Assembly: GCF_963678635.1 (NCBI RefSeq)
Contig: NC_087064.1
Span: forward strand, 76,224,213 to 76,288,212
Source of the DNA: Symsagittifera roscoffensis
Taxonomy: Eukaryota; Xenacoelomorpha; Acoela; Convolutidae
Length of the DNA: 64,000 nucleotides
Reading direction: 5' to 3'
The position numbers and the translations under genes were made by a program. Positions 19,901 to 31,900 of this stretch are shown here, one piece after another (the stretch's first letter is position 1; the number at the start of each line of letters is the position of its first letter). The notes below the pieces were generated by a model that did no database searches, had not been told where the DNA came from, and was given only the letters and a program-made list of their open reading frames with translations.

Positions 19901-21100
19901 TTTGTATCTTGAAAAGTTTCTTTGCCCTTGCTTGAATAGCTTCTTTTGCCCTGTTTTTTGGAAATTTTCTGCTTTTTTGGACTATTGTCGGTCTGTTCGT
20001 TTTAGACGGCTTAGTTCCCGCAGCACGGACACTTTTTGATGGTTCAGTTTTCTTCTAATTTCGTGAATGCCATTTAAAAACACCATTGTTGGAGGTAATT
20101 CAGTCACAAGTTTTTTGCGGTTTTAAATTTTTTTTAAAAATTTTAATACATTTTTTAAACACAAATATGGTTGAAAAATTTTCTTTCATTTTTTGCCCTG
20201 TCCATTAATGTGCACTAAATTTTTACGTAGCAAGCGTTAGAAGATCAAAGCAAAGTTGTTGGCAATATTGATGACCTTGAGCAACTAAATCGGAAAAAAA
20301 GGCTGTTTAGACAAATAATAATGTTAAACAGGGTATTTTGTGGTGAAACGATGAGCTGTCAAAATGAGTGGGTTTATTTTCATTTTTTTGTTCAAATTTG
20401 TCCATTCTTTTGTCAGGGTATTCTCTAGAGTTTTTTATACTCCAATGGAGGCTCAAAATATCCGATTCTAAAATATTGATAAATCCTGCCAAATAAAAGC
20501 AGCAGTCACTTGTTATTTATATCGCGCTTAAAAGGGCTTAAAAATTTATCTGAATGAAAACCAAATCATAGGGTCGAAAAATTAAGAATCAAGTTTTCAT
20601 CACCTAAATTACTTGATCTGCTAGAGAATTAATTCAAGCTGTTAAGTTCAAGCTGTTAACTGTATCATAGCTGTAGTTTTTAACCGAACGCTTTAGATTT
20701 GTTCTTACTTCAAAGCTTGCCTTTAGAATAGGACTGAAAATCTCAAGAATTCGAAAATTCATCCTGTAAATACAGTTTGCTAAAAGTTTAAAAACTAGTG
20801 CACAGTTAAGCCATTAGAGTAACTTAAGTTTAATACTGAAAAACAAATTTCCTTATTACACTACGAAGAATTTTTTTCTAACGTAAGTCACAAATTAAAG
20901 TGCTCGTTTGAGTTTCATTTTAATCATTTTTAAGCTTATTTAAGCATAACCAATTCAATGGCATATGTTGCTGTTTTATTTCTCGCTAGTGTTAGATCCA
21001 GTTTGAAAATAAAAACATGTATTATGAAAATTATGGGATTGTTTTTTTTTTCGTATTTTTTGCGATGCTTTGGAAATTTTTTGCTTTGTTCGCAGAAAAT
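16933..21100. other. AT-rich dispersed-repeat DNA, no gene
   Basis: I see no supportable coding region on either strand. The segment at about 17640-17830 is a diverged copy of the one at about 47370-47570. Both contain phrases like 'catctg.tgattatgag' and 'gtag cc(c)gagtcatttttat'. The motif 'atcgcaagt.gtgcgaag' appears near 17370, 18040 and 19322. The short ORFs here lack any protein features. Confidence 0.6.
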
Positions 21101-22000
21101 TCAATTTTTCTCAAAAACTACTGTACTGATGTTCGCAAAATGGCACCAAAGAAAAAACGGCTGCTCTTCTATATGCCTGCAAATTTCGCTAGACGTTCTA
21201 CGGCCTGCGAAATCTTCAGGAGGGGGATTTTTATCATTTATTTTGAATTTTTTCATTTTCTCAAGTTTTAAATGCACAAATCTGAGTTGAAGGTTTCAAT
21301 GAAAAGAAAAAAATTAAGGGGATCTTCCGCTCTCAAGCGGCTATTCAGTGTATGTAGCAGAAAAAAGTTATGACATCAAACAAGCCCATTTTTTGACATT
21401 TTGGTTAATTTTTGAAAAATTTTCACTTTTCCCTTAAACTACCCTGCTAAATTGGAGTTTAAGGGCTCAACTAAAAGAAAAAAACTAGTTATGCGAATCT
21501 TATGCCCTGCGTCTTGACAAAAAATATGGCCCTAGAAGATGTCCACTTTTTGAAATTTTGCCCGCTTTTGGAAAATTGTTCTTTTTTTTTTCAAAAAGTA
21601 ACCTGCTGATTCTGAGCTTAATAGTTCATTAAAACTAAAATGGTGCTCAAATTTTCCCTGCGTAGCCTGTTTTTTCCTGTTTAATTTCTAAAAAAGCTGA
21701 TATGGACTTCCGAAAAGTTCCTCTACCGTCACTATTTTAGAAATCTACTAGCTAAATCTGATATTAAGGGTTCAATCTAAAAAAATCAGGGTGCGGAAAT
21801 CTTCAATCCAAAATTCAGGGTGGGAAAAGCCGGTATTCCCATGCTTCACAGAGAAATTTTTATGGACGCTGGTAAATTTTAAATTTTTGATCGATTTTTG
21901 GAATCTTTGCTTTTTTTCGAAAAATAACCAGCCAAATCTGAGATGAAGTCTTAAATTGAAAGAACCAGTAGCGGTTTTCTCTAAATGAGCGGTTAATCCC
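21100..22000. repeat. Degenerate ~165-bp tandem array
   Basis: The phrase 'ctgctaaatctgagttgaaggtttcaat' followed by an A-rich 'aaaagaaaaaa' recurs, with changes, near 21275, 21445, 21605, 21750 and 21935, a spacing of about 150-185 bp. Between repeats are T-rich stretches containing 'ttttgaaattttg'. A related unit appears alone near 47585. The array is old, with many substitutions and indels. ORFs inside it (for example 21772-22281 minus) are by-products of the repeats. Confidence 0.6.
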
Positions 22001-22228
22001 CTATTTAAGGTGAGAAACACTAGGGTTTTGTGTAAAGTGCATTTTTTAAGAACAGGTAGATCCAGCATTAGCTGGGCCACTAGTTTACTCCCAAGCGATC
22101 TCGGCGCAGATGAGAGGACGTGATACTCCTGCTCCCAACAAAAATCTTTTTTCAAGGTGTATTTTTTATCTTTTTCATTTTGTTTTGCCTGTTTAGAGAT
22201 CTTTTTTGCATTTTCCTCGCTTGTGTTT

Positions 22229-22245
22229 GCGAAGCGCAGCTTCGC
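22229..22245 (+). repeat. Dispersed hairpin motif, copy 1
   Basis: GCGAAGC-GCA-GCTTCGC is a perfect 7-bp stem with a 3-base loop, followed by CTCTGTGTG. The same stem, with another loop, lies at 47917-47933 (TCT), and a near copy lies at 27574-27590 (TCA). Similarity between copies stops shortly after CTCTGTGT, as expected at an element end. Confidence 0.6.
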
Positions 22246-22249
22246 CTCT

Positions 22250-23955
22250 GTGTGTAACAAGGTGCAATTTTTTGGCAACATTTTTGCTCGTATGTCAATG
22301 AGCGAATTGGATGCACTTATTTAGAACCTGTTTTTTTCAGATAAAAATAGTTCTTTGTGCTCAAACTTAAAATTCCCCGGCTTGATTTTCCGAGTTTTTT
22401 TTTCAGCTCATTTCAAAATTTTTTGCTAGAAAAAAAAAGAAAATTATGCTCTGCAGTAACGAAAGTGCATTATTTATCATACTGAAGTTTCAAAATTGAA
22501 ATAATATTTGATTTGTTCAGTGCAATTTAAAAATTTACCCAGCGATCCAGTTTTTATCGAACTGGGCTATTTTTTAATCAAAAAAGGGCCAAGAAGGTGA
22601 AGGTGATATCTTTTTTTTGTTAAGCTCAGTTTTTTAATAAATGGTCATTTTTATTCTGGATTTCCTTAAAACTTTTCCAACTGTCCTTTTATTTCACCAT
22701 TCCAAATCGAAATGACCTTTAACTTTGGTGGAATTTTTGTAACGGAAAAAATATATTGATTTTTTTGAAATGTTTTTTCAATTGCATTTAATAAATAGTG
22801 TTTTTAATTTATTCTGTCAGCACTCCTACATTTTCAAAGTGTACTAGATTTTTCCACAGGATGTAGTTTTTTAGTGTTTTACTTTGAGATCAATGAGATT
22901 TTGCGCTTCCTCTGTTTGTGTCACCCACTGATTAATCCCTCTGAAATTTGTTCGGCCTTAGAACATCTTGAATAATTGATGGCTTATGTCAATTTTTGTA
23001 TCCAATTTACCCCTGTGCCCTGTGTTTGACAAATATACCCGGCACACTCGCATAATATCACCTAATAATTGCCTCCTTTGTCCCTCTTCTGTGCCCAAAA
23101 TAGCTTCCTCTTTATTTTGCGGAACAAATTATCTCGTTGTTGATGAAAAGCCGACATCCTAAGGCTTGAAAATGCCACGGAAAATAAAAAAACGTCGAAT
23201 GTAATTAACTATGCAGTCACCTATTTTGATTGTTACCGAGATACCGTCAAAGATCGAATTAAATTGCCATTGAACATCTGAAATTTTGCCGCAAAACTCA
23301 ATCTAATCGTCTTGAAAGGCACACAAATTGACTGGAATCGAATTTCCTTTTAGTGTAGTCCTTCGTTTATCAGTTCTATTACCGGGAAAGAACGTTTCTT
23401 AGAGTTTGTAGAATTCCGTTTATTTTAAATTTAATCCCATTTTTATGATAATTACTCTTGCGATAAGCAAAGGTTTTGCAATCGGGTACTTTTTTGCCTT
23501 AAATAACTTAATTCGTAGGATCTCCAATTTTGGAAGATCCACAGCTTCACCCAATTTGCACAGCTCTAGTTCTTGGTTAAGAGATACTGTGTTAAGAGTT
23601 AATGAGGTACTAGGAGTGCAGCTGAAAAAAACTTGAGATGTAAATTGATTTTCTGTAGGCTTAATTTATTTTGTCCCAATTTTTGTCTGCTTCTTTGGCG
23701 GTTGTTTTTTCAGTAACATTATTCAATTCAATTGCTTCATTCAATTCAAGAAGAACGTAATTATGTTTCATTGATTTTTCTCTATACACGTTGAAATAAT
23801 CAGTTTGAAAACAAATTTTCAAGCGATTTTTCGATTTTTTTTCAGATTCTGATTTTTTTCCTGAGAGTGTGCAGTTAGTTTAAAGCAACTTAGCGTCATA
23901 TTTTTTGAGCAGTTTCGTTTTAATTTCATTCAAGGTGACGACACAGCGTAATGTT
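22250..23955. other. AT-rich repeat DNA, no gene
   Basis: No supported gene. A copy of the dispersed motif TTGCGATAAGCAAAGGTTTT followed by 'gcaatcgggtactttttt' lies at about 23457-23497. Other copies lie near 620 and 46538. Confidence 0.5.
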
Positions 23956-23959
23956 TTGA

Positions 23960-26060
23960 TGTCTAAAAATTGCTGTGAGGTACTCTCAGAGTTTGCGAAT
24001 CTTGCCTCCTAATATGACTGCTCAAATCCTTGTAGTTTTCAAGGTGTGTTTTTTTAATTAAAAAAAGATTTAAAACAATTCAAAAACTTTTAATTTCTTA
24101 ACTCTTTAATTGGATGCTGTCAGGGTTTTCTCCGGGGTTGCAAATTTTGCCCCCAACTATGACTGCTCAATTTTTTTTAGCTGCCGAGAAATTACGTTTA
24201 CGATTTTTTCAAAAGTTTTTACAGAACTTACTTAAATATGAAAAATTTCATAATATTGAATTTCCCAAACCAATAGTGGGCTGCTGTCAAAGTACTCTCA
24301 GAACTTTGCCTCCAATAGTGGTTGCTGTAATACTTGTAGTTTTGAAATCCTCTTTTTAGTTTTGAAAAAGTGCTTGCTGAAATCCTTGCTGAAAGTGGTT
24401 GCTTGAAAACTTGCCCCTAATATCACTGCTCAAATTTTTTTAGCTTCCGAGAAATAACGTTTTTCTACGATTTCTTTCAACAATTTTCTAAAAACTTAGT
24501 TATAAGAAACTTCACAAACTTTGAAATTCCAAACCCTATAACTGGATGATGTCAGGGTATTTTCAGGATTGCATTTCTTGGTTTTAAAAATGATTGCTCA
24601 AATCCTGGTAGTTTTCGAGGGATGACGTTTTTTAAGAATAATGAACGTAATGAAGACTCTAATCTAGGTCTTGCTGATTTTTTTAAAAATTTTTTCCAGG
24701 AACAAGTCTTAAAATGTTGATGGACTTAGGTATAATGCACTTTATGAGTTCAATTGAAATTCAGCTGCTGAAAGTGACGTAAATAGCACTCTCCAAATAC
24801 GAACGTGGAAATAGCACAAAAAACGTGAACGATTTCCAGTTTCGAAAGTGGAATTTATTTCTAAGATTTCCTACGGAATAAAAACGTTACCTATTGATCC
24901 AGTTTTCTCAAGTTGGGTTCATGTTGTCAAAAAAGCGCCAATCATAATTGTTCTAGAAATTCTTAAAGGGTATCTATTTTTTTCTTTGAAATTCGAAAGG
25001 TTTTCAAGAAAGTTAGTGTTTTTTTAATGTTAACCTGCGTTCATTACTCTTTTCCAATCTTCGATTGACTATGTTTGATTTTTTAAATAAAAATTTCAAA
25101 AAATTTGAAATACCAACATTGTAATTGGGTACTTTGAGGGTAGTCTCACGTGTTGCAAGTTTTGCGTCCAAATGCTCTTAGTTTTCTAAATGTGGCGTTT
25201 TTTTATGATATTCAAAAAAATTAAAACTTAAATTAACGAAATTTTAAAAAAATATATGGAATTCCCGGACCTGTTTTCAATGTTGTCAGGGTACTCTCAT
25301 GGCTTGTAGTTCTTGTCTCCAAATTTGACTGCTCAAATGTTTTAGTTTCCGAGATATGAAGTGTTTTTATGATTTGTTCAAATGTTTTCAAAACAGAATT
25401 ATAAAAACTTTACAAATTTAGAGTTTCACTACCTTATAGCTGGGTGCTGCCTGGGTAGGCTCAGGGTTACCAACTTTTCCTCCGATTGTGACTGCTGAAA
25501 TCTTTTCAGTTTCTAAGACGTGATGTGTTTTCAATGTTTAAAAACATTCAAGTAATTTGATTTTAAAAAGCTTTACGACATCTATCCCTGTAATTGGTGA
25601 TCTGAGGATTTCAGAATTTATAAATCTTTGCTGCAGAAGTGACTGCTCAAATCATCTTAGTTTTCCGAGATATGCCATTTTTATGATTTATAAAATTTTT
25701 CAAAAAACTTAATTTATAAAAATTACGAAGTTTTAAATTCTCAACACTATGGTGGGTCACTGCCAAAAGTCACTGCTTAACACACAACTTCACGTTCCTA
25801 GATCAGATATTATTGATTTTTCAAATCTGTTAAATTGAAAAATATATATTCAAAGTTTCTCAAATTTGAAAGTGTCGACGCTTTGGTGGGGTGATGTCAG
25901 GCGACTACCAGCAGTTGCAGATTTGGCCTCCATACTAATGTAATTGCTCAAATTGTCTAAGCTTTTCAATTAGACGTTTTTTAGAGTTATTTCGAAAATT
26001 TTTATTAAACTAAGAATTTTACCAAGAAGATAGTGATGTTTTTAATTAATTACGCTGGAT
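23960..26060. repeat. Degenerate ~160-bp satellite, block 1
   Basis: A recurring unit contains 'gctgtcagggtactctcag', then 'gttgcaaatcttgcctcc', 'tgactgctcaaatc' and 'agttttcgagatatgacgtttttt', followed by a run like 'tttcaaaaa...ttgaaattcccaac'. Copies can be followed near 23975, 24113, 24283, 24545, 25131, 25283, 25441, 25605 and 25890, mostly 150-180 bp apart. A second block of the same unit lies at 45170-46080. Some bases are retained in nearly every copy despite heavy decay. Confidence 0.75.
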
Positions 26061-26120
26061 TTATCTATTGATTGCAGCAAATGATATACGTACAGGCTAA
26101 CTAAAAAATTAACAGAACTT

Positions 26121-27206
26121 AGCAAGAGTCTCATTCATGAATTCAGTTATTTTGCCAATGAACTGAAATATGGAAAGCGCAGTTGTATGCTGTCGGCCAT
26201 TTTAGGGTTCTGAGTTAAAAATATGAAGATCTGAAATCCAGAAGGTTTAGAGCTTTGACCATTTTGAATTAAAAAGAAATTTGTAGTTGAAATCGTTCAA
26301 TTTTAAAAATCAAACGCTTTGTTAGATGCCCTCGACTTTTGTTATGGTAACACTCCTGTCGTTGTTTTTTCATATATTTTTATAAGCAGTTTTCAAGTTT
26401 TTAATCTGTTTGAGGCACAGGAGAAACGTTACATGCTAGTTTTTTTAGTTTGTGGAAAGTTTTGTTGGGCAGTTTTGTCTTCTCTGTATTGTCTACGAAG
26501 TTATTTTTATAAACTCGATCAATCATCTGACGCTGACTAACACCTGCTTGAGACGGCAACGGATTTGGCTTGAATCCAGTCGGGACCTGTTTTTTTTTTC
26601 TCGCAAACTTGAGTTTTTGTGGTTTTTTTTGTCCGCCTAGTTCCCGTAGCCCAAATTTTTTGAAGCAAGAGTCTCATTCATGAATTCAGTTATTTTGCCA
26701 ATGAACTGAAATATGGAAAGCGCAGTTGTATGCTGTCGGCCATTTTAGGGTTCTGAGTTAAAAATATGAAGATCTGAAATCCAGAAGGTTTAGAGCTTTG
26801 ACCATTTTGAATTAAAAAGAAATTTGTAGTTGAAATCGTTCAATTTTAAAAATCAAACGCTTTGTTAGATGCCCTCGACTTTTGTTATGGTAACACTCCT
26901 GTCGTTGTTTTTTCATATATTTTTATAAGCAGTTTTCAAGTTTTTAATCTGTTTGAGGCACAGGAGAAACGTTACATGCTAGTTTTTTTAGTTTGTGGAA
27001 AGTTTTGTTGGGCAGTTTTGTCTTCTCTGTATTGTCTACGAAGTTATTTTTATAAACTCGATCAATCATCTGACGCTGACTAACACCTGCTTGAGACGGC
27101 AACGGATTTGGCTTGAATCCAGTCGGGACCTGTTTTTTTTTTCTCGCAAACTTGAGTTTTTGTGGTTTTTTTTGTCCGCCTAGTTCCCGTAGCCCAAATT
27201 TTTTGA
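26121..27206 (+). repeat. Perfect 543-bp tandem duplication
   Basis: The sequence from 26121 (agcaagagtctcattcatga) to 26663 is repeated from 26664 to 27206. I found no difference when reading the two copies side by side. The matching short ORFs (26319 and 26862; 26452 and 26995) are exactly 543 bases apart. The unit ends '...aacggatttggcttgaatccagtcgggacctg', which resembles the tRNA-like sequence that follows at 27210-27290. It is either a very recent tandem duplication or an assembly artefact. Confidence 0.9.
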
Positions 27207-27296
27207 AGCTTGAGCTTTCCACAAGGTTGTTGTTTAACCGATGCTTGAGAAATAAAAGACCGGGAGTTCGATTCCAGTCGGGACCTGTTTTTCTCC
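27207..27296 (+). repeat. tRNA-like (SINE-type) remnant
   Basis: The piece 'gggagttcgattccagtcgg' matches the pol III B-box pattern GGTTCGANTCC. A possible A-box lies upstream, but the cloverleaf does not close well and the T-stem has mismatches. The same 3' phrase, 'tccagtcgggacctgttttt', also ends each 543-bp unit. It is more likely a tRNA-derived repeat than a functional tRNA. Confidence 0.4.
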
Positions 27297-27299
27297 AAA

Positions 27300-28977
27300 C
27301 TCGAAATCTTTGGCTGTTTTACAAAATTTTCTGTCTTCTTATTTTTATCGGCTTATTTCCCACAGAAAATATTGTTGGAAAATTCGACTTATTCTCAACG
27401 TTCCAAAAATTTTTGAAAAGTTTGAAATGGTGCAGGTAATTTTGTTCTCAATTTTTTTGGGCTTGTTTGTCCATTTTTATAAATGTTTTTAACAAAAACG
27501 ATTTTTTTCTACTTCTGGTTTTCTTTTTTTTTAATTTTAATCATTGCCATTCATTTGTTGTATCGTAAGTGCTGCGAAGCTCAGCTTAGCCTGTGTTTAT
27601 CATTTTAAAATTATTTACTACGACAGTGGTCATTTTAAACCTATCTCAGATTTGGCGGTTTTTTTCTGGATGTTTTCAAAAAAACTCAAACAATTAAATG
27701 TAAATACAAACCCCTTTAAGAACGGCGTTCTTAGTGTGTATATGCTAAAAATTTTGCTAATTTGTGCGCAAGTATAGCTCGTGTTACAAAACGAATCCAT
27801 TTTTCTTCAAGGTAAGTCACATATATATCAACTTCTTTTTGGCTTGATTCTAGATAGCAATTAAAACAGCAAGCGCCATATCCGCTTAAATAAGCAAGTT
27901 CACTGCTGCTTGGGTTTTAGGTATACAAGGAGCTCATTTTTATGCAGTTCAAAGTATAGCGTTCTCAATCCACAGGCGCATTGTTCGAATTTTAAAGATG
28001 TTGATTTTTTTAATGACTTTTCTTTTAAGGCTCATTTGCCAGTTTCATTGAATTTTATGAGCTCGTTACTTGTGTTTGCAAACTGCAGCTTAGCTGGTGC
28101 GGAAATTTCTCTGGCATAGTTTTTAAGACAAGAAAAAGTTATAAAGTTTTGGTTGATGTAGTTTTTTCGAAGTAATTTTTTCGATGTAGTTTTTTCGAAG
28201 TGATTTTTCAATTTGATTATTCAAAAAATCGATTTACTGTTTTTCATTCAATTCAATATCTTGTAATGCAATGTTTTAATTGTATAGCAAGTGTTGCGAT
28301 ACTCCACTTCGCCTCTGTGTAAAGACTTCAGACAGTTTAGTTTTATATTTTCTGCTGTTTCCGTTCGGCTAAATTTTTCACTGCGATAATTATGTCCGCT
28401 GTACTGTTCCAATTTAAATTTTTGTTTTTGAAATTGAAAAAAACTAAGTCATTTTCACTTATATAGGTCTCATTTTTTTCAAGAAAAATTAGATTTTGTT
28501 CTCTCTCAATTTCGATTTTTTGTTTTGGACTTCATTTCTTAAGTTCAGCTTATTTCTTTTTTAAAGACAAACTCACTATCGATCAGTTCAAGTGCAAAGT
28601 TCATTAAAAATGCGAATGCTCAGAAGTTTCGTAAATGAACTTTAATTTTCTGCCACAATCTGGTTTCATACAATTTTTTTGCCGTTTTCATTTTTTTAGG
28701 TGTTTGTTTTTCTTAACTTCTTAATTGTGACCAGAGCATACACTGTGCTAGTTGCAAAATAAAAGACTCTGTTAGTTACTGATATAAAGTTTTGTTAATC
28801 ATGGTAATTTTTTACTGAACCTACATACATAATTGAACTGGCGTTTCACGTGACTCATATTTATCACAACAAGTCCCTTTGTTGACAACTAAAATGCCAA
28901 TGCACTGCACCTTTTTCCTGTTTTCGCTTCTCAAAATTTGTAAAATCCTGATAGTTTTGAAAGCTTATCAGGATTTA
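27300..28977. other. AT-rich repeat DNA with hairpin motifs
   Basis: No gene is supported. Hairpin-motif copies lie at 27574-27590 (GCGAAGC-TCA-GCTTAGC) and 28296-28312 (degraded stem, followed by CTCTGTGT). Just left of the LINE, 'tatcaggattt' at about 28966-28976 resembles the sequence at the start of the 2.7 kb duplicated unit. Confidence 0.5.
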
Positions 28978-28987
28978 GATTTGAAAG

Positions 28988-31900
28988 CTTTTCGAAGTGT
29001 TCTCCCTTCGAGTGGGGAAAAGCGCTGCAAACAAAACGTACACCAGGGGAGTGTGGGAAGGAACGACTTACCCAGCCAAGGCAAAGAAGTCGGACACCCC
29101 CCCTCCTATCAAACACCACGGGGACCAGCCGACTCCAGTGGGAAAACAAAGGCGATCATGGTTCTCGGACGAGCACCATTCTCATGTTTGGCGGGTTTTT
29201 GGCAGCTGGACCGGGTAAACCTGCATACTGGGTCCAGCTTTTGGTGAGGGCAGGAGACGTGGAACGAAACCCAGGTCCTGAAACATACGTATGTCCGATC
29301 TGTGGGAAGGAAATCAAGGATAGGCGGCAGATAAGCGTGTGGTGTAATTTAGGGGGGTATGTCCACATGAAATGCACAAGCTTGCGGAGTATCGAGGGAT
29401 ACTCAGATGAGTTTGTATGCGACCGGTGCTCCTGGTGTAAAGGAGAGGGAGGAAAGCGAGAGATAAGGGAAAGAAGACGAACAGAAAAACGGAAACGTAG
29501 GGAGAAGGTGCAAAAGACCAGAGCAGAAAAGAGGGAAAGGGAAGCAAAGACGAAGGGGAAAGGTAAAGCAACAAGTGTATGGACGTGGAACATACAGGGG
29601 GCGAGAGTCTCGTTCCCTAGACGGAATCGTTTTGCAGAAATCCTAAGATGTATAAGCAAGAGTAACGCGGAAGTGGTATTACTGTCCGAACTGAGGGAAA
29701 AGGAGGAAGGAATGAAATGGATTAAAGCAAAAGACATGTTTGGGGTCCTTATACACGGCAAAAGAAGCGGGATAATACTCCGAGACGAATGGGCGCTAGA
29801 TTGGAGAGACCAAGGATGCAAGAGGACATGCGGGGACAGGAGTTCGGCAGTAGAGGTCGACCAAATCAAGTTTGTAGCGACATACCAGCCCCTTTGGAAT
29901 AGCGATAGACGGGATTTCGATGCGTATAGAGAAGAGCTAAACGAAATGATTAGATGTGGCGCAAAAAAGCTAGTACTAGGAGGCGACTTCAACTCCAGTG
30001 TAGGGGACACCTCCCAGAGGGAAGAAGATGACGCGGTAGGACCATTCGGACTGGGTAGGACCAACGCGGCGGGGAGGGATCTAATAGAATGGTGTCACGA
30101 ACAGGGGTTAACCTGGACTAGCTCCTTCTTTAGGCACAACAGGAGGGGAACCTGGAAGTGCCCAGGAAGAAGAACATGGCACGAAATTGACGGATTCATG
30201 GTGAAGAAAAAAGACCGGAGCAGGGTAGTGAAGAGTATAAACACGATAATAGCGGGTACATCTCTATCGGACCACAGGCCGAAATGCATGGAGGTCTGGA
30301 GAAGGAAGGGGGCGAAGGCAAATAGGAAAAGTGAGACTCAAAGGAAAATAAACTGGGAAGCTCTTCGAGATGGATCAATCCGGCAAGCATTCGCATCGAC
30401 AGTAGACGGTAAAAGAGAACAACAGGGTACGGGTGAGGAAAGTGAACGCCTAATCAACTTGATTAATGAAGCGGGTACAGAAGTGTGCGGATTTAAAAAA
30501 AAGAAAGCACTGAGTCCATGGCTGGATACACATTTAGAAGAAATACAGGGGTTCAAACGGAGGATCGGGGCACTTACGAAGAGTTTTGAACGAACACGAA
30601 CGGAAAACTTTAAAATACAAAGGCAGGAGGTCAGGAAAGAGTACAAGAAGGCTAAAAGAAGATGGGAAGAAGAGTGGTGGCTTAAACTGGTAGACGAAAC
30701 AAAGGACGCCGAAGTGAAAGGGGATATAAGACGCATTTACAAGACACTAAGGTACTTAGGGGGGAAAGACCTCCAGAACATAGAAGAAGAATTTTTCTCG
30801 CCAGAAGAGTTCAGACGACACTTCATGAAAGTCTCGGAAGACAGATACGAGCGGGACGTCATAGAGATAATGAGAACGGCATCGTCAACAGAAATTAAGG
30901 ACTCTCCAGAGGCAAAGGCAGCAGCGGAAGAGATGGAAGAAGCAATAACCTTCGTGGAATTCGAACGAGAACTGGCGAACATGAAAGACGGAGCGGCAGG
31001 AGTAGACAATGTAAGTGTTAGCGCAGTGAAAGCCTTAAGTATAGACACCCGGAAAGAACTATACCAATGCATGATGGAACAATTAGCCACACCGGTTGAG
31101 AACTGGGCCGACAAAGCTAAGGAAGGATGGGTCATACCCCTACATAAGAAAGGAGCTAGAAATGAACTCGACAACTACAGGGGTGTGTGCCTACTCCCGG
31201 TGTTGAGCAGGATAATGGCAGGGATACTAACGAGTAGGATTAGAAAATGGGCGGAGAAGATAGAGGCATGTGGTGAGAATCAAAATGGTTTCAGAGAAGG
31301 ACGATCGACGTGTGACGCAACGCAAATCATACTGAGAATAGATGAGGAAACAAGGAGGGTATTTGGGAAGGCGGAGACGACCGGGAACAGACCGGGAGCT
31401 GTACTGTTAGATATAACAAAAGCATACCCCCGAGTCAACAGGCCCTTATTGTGGATGGTTTTGGAAAACTTAGGAATGACAGAGGGTGTGATAGAGGTCT
31501 TGAAAAACCTGCATGAAGGAACGAAATACAAAGTTAAGGGTCGAGGGGAACTAAGCGAGGAATGGTTACCGGTACGAGGTCTACGGGAGGGTTGCGCTAC
31601 ATCTCCGATACTTTTCAATGTGTATCACGCACAGGCGATGCGGTTAGCTGCCAAAAAACGAAGAGAAAAAGCGGCGGAGATAGGCGAAGAGTGCGGTCTA
31701 GAATGGTCGTGGGGACCAGGTAATAGTCTCCCTCCAATAGAAGTAAAGAGGGCCTTAAGGAGCAGCACCCAGGAAGTCTTTCGATTAGAAGAGTCCCTTT
31801 TCGCAGACGACTCAACTCTCCTGGGCTGGACGGAAGAATTAGCGGTCGGCAAAGAAACGGTCAAGGCGGAAATGATGAAGTTCGAGGAAAAATGTCACAA

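Noticed and set aside
21772-22281. 169-codon minus-strand ORF
   Set aside because: It lies in the degenerate ~165-bp tandem array and the hairpin motif. It has no protein features, and neighbouring repeat copies do not keep the frame.
26319-27183. Repeated 73- and 62-codon ORFs
   Set aside because: They are identical because of the 543-bp tandem duplication, not because of coding constraint. The peptides are Phe/Tyr/Leu-rich translations of AT-rich DNA.
27207-27296. tRNA gene
   Set aside because: A B-box-like sequence is present, but the T-stem and acceptor do not pair properly and the same 3' phrase is part of a repeat.
29156-30064. Long minus-strand ORF (302 codons) opposite the LINE ORF
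   Set aside because: It is the shadow of a GC-rich, strongly coding plus-strand frame. It contains no domain and has Ser/Pro/Leu-rich composition typical of the complement of Arg/Glu/Gly-rich coding sequence.
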